Part shown: positions 16,401 to 18,280 of the stretch, in pieces | Layout of the letters: the number at the start of each line of letters is the position of its first letter | Position numbering within the stretch: the stretch's first letter is position 1 | Assembly: GCA_035532215.1 (NCBI GenBank) | Contig: DATKRK010000073.1 | Coordinates: 1-18,280 of the forward strand | Length of the DNA: 18,280 nt | Origin: JAICIG01 sp035532215 | GTDB lineage: Bacteria; Planctomycetota; Planctomycetia; Pirellulales; JAICIG01 | Reading direction: 5' to 3' | Program-made: the position numbers and the translations under genes | Notes under the pieces: model-generated | Told to the model about the DNA's origin: nothing | The model's input: the letters and a program-made list of their open reading frames with translations, nothing else | Database searches by the model: none

Positions 16401-17925
16401 CGGGTCGGCGAGCGGCGGGCAGTTCGCGAAAATATTGTTCGACGGCGTCGCGCTGGGCCTGGCTCAGCGTGTACGTCGGTCGATGTTTGGCGCCGTCGGA
16501 CCGAACGAGACAGCTCTTTCGCCAATTCGCCTGCGCGCCGATCGGCGGCAGACGTTTTGCCCCTTTGTCCAAAGCTTCCGGCAACGCGTGGCAATGGCCG
16601 CAGCGAAAAGCTTCGACCAACCGCCGGCCGGTTTTTCGTTTCGCTCCGCCGTCGCCACGGCCGTGCAGTTCGTTCGCGCCGCCGGCCGGCGCGCCGAGCG
16701 TCGACAAATAGGCTGTCAAGTCGGCCCGTTCTTCGTCGGCCAGCTTGAACACCGGCATGCGATGGGCCGGGTTGATCCGCGCCGGATCGGCGAGCCAGCG
16801 GGCGAAAAAATCGGCCGGCCGCTTGCCGGCGATCGCCGACAAGTCGCCGCCGCCGAACAAGCCCGCGGCGCCAAGCGAGCCTTGCGTGTGGCAGGCCAGG
16901 CAGCCGAGCGTGTCGAACAACATTTCGCCGGCCTGAGCATCGGGAAGTTTGGGTTGCTTGGTTTTGGCGTCTTTGGTTGGTTTGCTCGCGGGCGCCGGCA
17001 GGCGTGTGTCTGGTTGGGACTTCTCAGAGTGATCGAGTAAATAGTCGGCGATCGATGCGGCTTCATCGGCGGAAACCTTGAAGCGAGGCATACGGCGAGC
17101 GAGGGCGCTATTCGGCGCCGCGGGGTCTACCGGGGGGGTGGCGCCCCCCGCTCGCCGAGAGGAGTGAAGCGGATGCTGAAGCCGCTCGATCAGCCAGTCG
17201 CGAGAAATGTTGCCGGCCAGTCGCTTAAGCGCGGGCGCCGACAACGGCGGCCGCTCGCCGGGGACCTCGTGGCAGGCGCCGCAGCGCAAAGCCCGGGCCA
17301 GCAGTTGCCCCTCGGCGAAGCGCTCGTCGGGCGCCGCTTGCGGCTCGTGGAACAGATGCCGCTTGGGCACGGGCTCCAATTGAAACTGCGGCCCCGACCA
17401 GTAGAGCCCGATCCGCGCCGCCGCGCCGGTCTTGCGGTATTCGACTTCCAGCGCGTGGTAGCCGTATTCCAGCGCGATCGGCTCGGCGGCCAGCCAACGC
17501 GGCTCGTCGGCCGCGGCATCGAGCAGCGTTTTGCCGGCCAACTTGAGTTTCACCTTGCCGGCGGCGTAAACGTGCAGGCGATACTCGCCCGGTGCGATGG
17601 TGAACAACCGGCCGCTCCATGTGGCGGCGAATGGGCCCGGCGCTAGCCGTGCATCGGGCGGCTGCTCGCCCCAGGCGAATTGCAGCGCCTCGTCGCGCCG
17701 CACGCGGGCCACGCCGTCGGCGCCGATGTACCTCGCCACCAGCCCGGGGCGAAGATCGGGCAGTTCGTCTTCGTCGTCATCCTCTTCGGCGAAAGCGGCG
17801 GCCGCCAGCAAGCAAGCGAGCGAGAGGAGCAACGTTTGCAGGACGGAAAGCCAAAACGGTGGTAGGCGGACAAAAGGCATTGTTTCGGTCGTCTTCGCTT
17901 GCTGGTTTGAAGCCGCGTTCTGCAT
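13435..17925 (-). CDS. Secreted PA14 / five-heme cytochrome c / beta-propeller protein
   Basis: A 1,496-residue exported protein of the PVC-type cytochrome group. Order: signal peptide (to about 46, ending AAAAFA), acidic linker, PA14-like domain (about 55-190, with FAATWSGRLF and YRLHVYAAGKVKLKLAGK), then c-type heme motifs CGACH (215-219), CLACH (342-346), CGHCH (442-446), CLACH (522-526) and CTSCH (646-650). Candidate axial methionines lie in RMP-type motifs at 279, 390 and 591 and near 695-697; the third heme lacks one. The C-terminal part (about 1035-1380) resembles a glucose/sorbosone-dehydrogenase-like propeller, with DTNGDG and DRDGDG calcium-type loops. A periplasmic sugar-oxidation and electron-transfer role is inferred. 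Residues 866-907 are encoded by an inverted repeat. The start may instead be Met16 (17880), which gives a more usual signal peptide; 17925 has a Shine-Dalgarno-like site made by a repeat. Confidence 0.9.
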   Translation of the reverse strand: MQNAASNQQAKTTETMPFVRLPPFWLSVLQTLLLSLACLLAAAAFAEEDDDEDELPDLRPGLVARYIGADGVARVRRDEALQFAWGEQPPDARLAPGPFAATWSGRLFTIAPGEYRLHVYAAGKVKLKLAGKTLLDAAADEPRWLAAEPIALEYGYHALEVEYRKTGAAARIGLYWSGPQFQLEPVPKRHLFHEPQAAPDERFAEGQLLARALRCGACHEVPGERPPLSAPALKRLAGNISRDWLIERLQHPLHSSRRAGGATPPVDPAAPNSALARRMPRFKVSADEAASIADYLLDHSEKSQPDTRLPAPASKPTKDAKTKQPKLPDAQAGEMLFDTLGCLACHTQGSLGAAGLFGGGDLSAIAGKRPADFFARWLADPARINPAHRMPVFKLADEERADLTAYLSTLGAPAGGANELHGRGDGGAKRKTGRRLVEAFRCGHCHALPEALDKGAKRLPPIGAQANWRKSCLVRSDGAKHRPTYTLSQAQRDAVEQYFRELPAARRPAPLEGRFVLTERNCLACHARGLTPGIAGHAERVAEAQPELAPILASLAPPALSGVGDKLHEEALAAAISLKQPPLRPWLSVRMPRFDLADDELRALTEHLVASDRIPELPESLTTNEPESAAMSVVGARLVTSEGFGCTSCHQIGKSIPVKVAPAAHGTDLSLVGRRIRRSWYDRWVRNPARIVPRMEMPSIQLPVRGVLGERLDDQLAAVWQALNTPGFDPPQPNPVRVVRARNLPGQSEPAVALSDVLEIEGRPFARPLVAALPNRHNVLVDLDSHRLAAWWIGDAARQRTRGKSWYWESGGAAIVPASATPSDNELVVLRGGKQLESSRLGQFTAELDAFELVPGGVRIEYRLQYLPLPLGEGRGEGGAARDAFSRSKVKSQSLPAHPHPLPKGEGTKTLAVRQTITELRTTDDRRSGFRRRLEIGGAAPGDELRLNVAPGSATIAKVRGKTAILAGAQGDARITLIAPASGKFVQDPAGLWLALSPSGDKPLVCELEYSTDLPVDRYPLPAPNDEPLASAPLDVVPGYEAIRLPLPMSEMPTGLAWRDDGTLAFCSLKGSVWLARDTNGDGLEDEQTLFADGLPAPYGIAAASRAIDVSAKYALVRLTDRDGDGRADRSEIAAADWGYTSDYHDWAVGLPRDREGNYYLGLPCQQDDRSSRAAYLRGNLVQLRPRQPTADNPRRFSIRPIAAGLRFPMGLALDRFGELFCTDNQGNYTPFNELNHVVAGARYGFINKLERTPGFQPPFQPAAIEIPHPWTRSINGICFLDTPTAVRAKLGRDLFGVHEGHLIGCEFDTRRLIRMSLERIGDTYQGAVYPLSIEPAPGGQTFEGPIVAAVAPDGDVYIGNLRDSGWGGGQNTGSLVRLRPRGELPPGIAAVHAVRTGFTIDFAQPLDAAAAADVQNYAVSSYRRLPTPAYGGPDADRENERVEEVVVSPDARRATLKLARLRPGFVYEFRLKQFAPKGLTFFPAEAYYTLRRIPK
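15205..15330. repeat. Palindromic repeat pair inserted in frame in the cytochrome gene
   Basis: A 21-base arm at 15206-15226 (CCCTCTCCC, TTTGGGAGAGGG) returns as an inverted copy at 15305-15325. Because each arm is itself nearly palindromic, both also look like direct copies. The stretch 15205-15330 is 126 bases, exactly 42 codons. It translates on the minus strand as low-complexity peptide (LPLPLGEGRGEG at one end, HPHPLPKGEG at the other) inside otherwise normal protein. A related single copy lies at 17928-17950. Confidence 0.8.
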
Positions 17926-17927
17926 GT

Positions 17928-17950
17928 CCCCTCTCCCAGAAGGAGAGGGT
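17928..17950. repeat. Single copy of the CCCTCTCC/GGAGAGGG palindrome at the cytochrome gene start
   Basis: CCCTCTCC (17929-17936) and GGAGAGGG (17942-17949) form an 8-bp stem with a CAGAA loop. It shares its core with the pair inside the cytochrome gene. On the minus strand it ends just before the ATG at 17925, so its GGAGAGGGG is the only Shine-Dalgarno-like sequence for that start and is also locked in the stem. Confidence 0.65.
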
Positions 17951-17951
17951 T

Positions 17952-18085
17952 AGCCCGGATTATTCACCGGCCTACACCAACCCGAAGCGCAAGCGAGGAA
18001 TAGGAACGCTTTTACCTCGCTTGCGCTTCGGGTTAGTGTGAACGCGCTGTGTCAACTCATAGCGTGGGCCGGTGAATTATCCGGG
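17952..18085. repeat. Nested palindrome upstream of the cytochrome gene
   Basis: The outer arms CCCGGATTATTCACCGGCC (17954-17972) and its inverse (18067-18085) differ at one base. Inside them AACCCGAAGCGCAAGCGAGG (17979-17998) pairs perfectly with 18015-18034 around a 16-base loop. The inner unit and the outer unit look like two different dispersed elements, one inserted into the other. Together with the adjacent CCCTCTCC palindrome they fill the 195-base spacer, leaving little room for an ordinary promoter. Confidence 0.8.
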
Positions 18086-18120
18086 TTGGGGTGAGGTCTG
18101 CGCCCACCCTTCTTTACCAT

Positions 18121-18279
18121 TCACTTCTTCACCGGCGTGAGCCGCACGGCTTTCAAATCGACAAGCGGTCCGCGCAGCGGGCCGTCGGGCCGCACGACCA
18201 AGGCGTGCTGGCCGGCGGGCAACTCGAACTGGCCGATCGATTTCTGGCGGTACGTGTCCCAGTTGCCGGCGCCGGCGAC
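18121..18279 (-). CDS. C-terminal fragment of a probable secreted protein
   Basis: The frame is open from the right edge and stops with TGA at 18121-18123, giving about 52 residues: a segment with GAGNWDTYRQKSIGQFELP, then GQHALVVRPDGPLRGPLVDL and ending KAVRLTPVKK. This pattern, a beta-sandwich end in which a group is arranged by its fit to a ligand, resembles the C-terminus of carbohydrate-binding modules (CBM6-like or fucosidase-type endings) common in planctomycete secreted hydrolases and cytochromes. The assignment is by resemblance only. It lies upstream of the cytochrome gene on the same strand, 195 bases away, so a shared role in sugar breakdown is possible. Confidence 0.65.
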   Translation of the reverse strand, partial: VAGAGNWDTYRQKSIGQFELPAGQHALVVRPDGPLRGPLVDLKAVRLTPVKK

Positions 18280-18280
18280 G

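Noticed and set aside
11927..18085. The repeated palindromes as a CRISPR array
   Set aside because: Units differ in sequence, are few and inverted, and lack regularly spaced unique spacers.

Overview
The window looks like the replication-origin neighbourhood of a high-GC planctomycete, most likely of the Pirellulales type. That placement is an inference from three things: a secreted PA14 / multi-heme cytochrome / beta-propeller protein typical of PVC bacteria, two secreted or membrane-anchored proteins I know only as planctomycete-like, and many intergenic palindromic repeats. No database search was possible.

Layout. Positions 1-8636 carry a co-oriented minus-strand block, read from right to left: a NifS/IscS-type cysteine desulfurase, dnaA (short, without the usual N-terminal domain), a 480-base spacer, dnaN, dciA (DUF721), gyrB, and an RecF/SMC-like AAA ATPase coupled to the gyrB stop codon and open to the left edge. 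The C-terminus of an unidentified plus-strand gene converges on that ATPase at 2-184. This is the classical dnaA-dnaN-recF-gyrB cluster with dciA between dnaN and gyrB and no recognisable recF. Positions 8691-9551 hold a toxin-antitoxin pair (RelE/HigB-2-like toxin first, XRE antitoxin second). It is visibly more AT-rich than its surroundings and has a clear sigma70-type promoter with a perfect palindromic operator inside it. Positions 9697-11782 carry two convergent genes for a membrane-anchored and a secreted protein of unknown function, 7 bases apart. Positions 12007-18280 (minus strand) carry an FtsJ/RlmM-like 2'-O-methyltransferase, a 1,496-residue secreted protein with five CxxCH heme motifs, and the last ~52 residues of another protein.

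The spacers are dominated by palindromic repeats of at least five sequence types. One lies between dnaA and dnaN. One supplies the stop codon of the methyltransferase. One is a 260-base nested palindrome. One sits in frame inside the cytochrome gene. One fills the spacer upstream of that gene. The best leads are the repeat-to-protein insertion, the reduced DnaA and unusual origin cluster, the ATPase with no stop where expected, and the well-defined TA operator. I did not find an obviously new multi-gene system; most of the window is an origin region plus planctomycete accessory genes.
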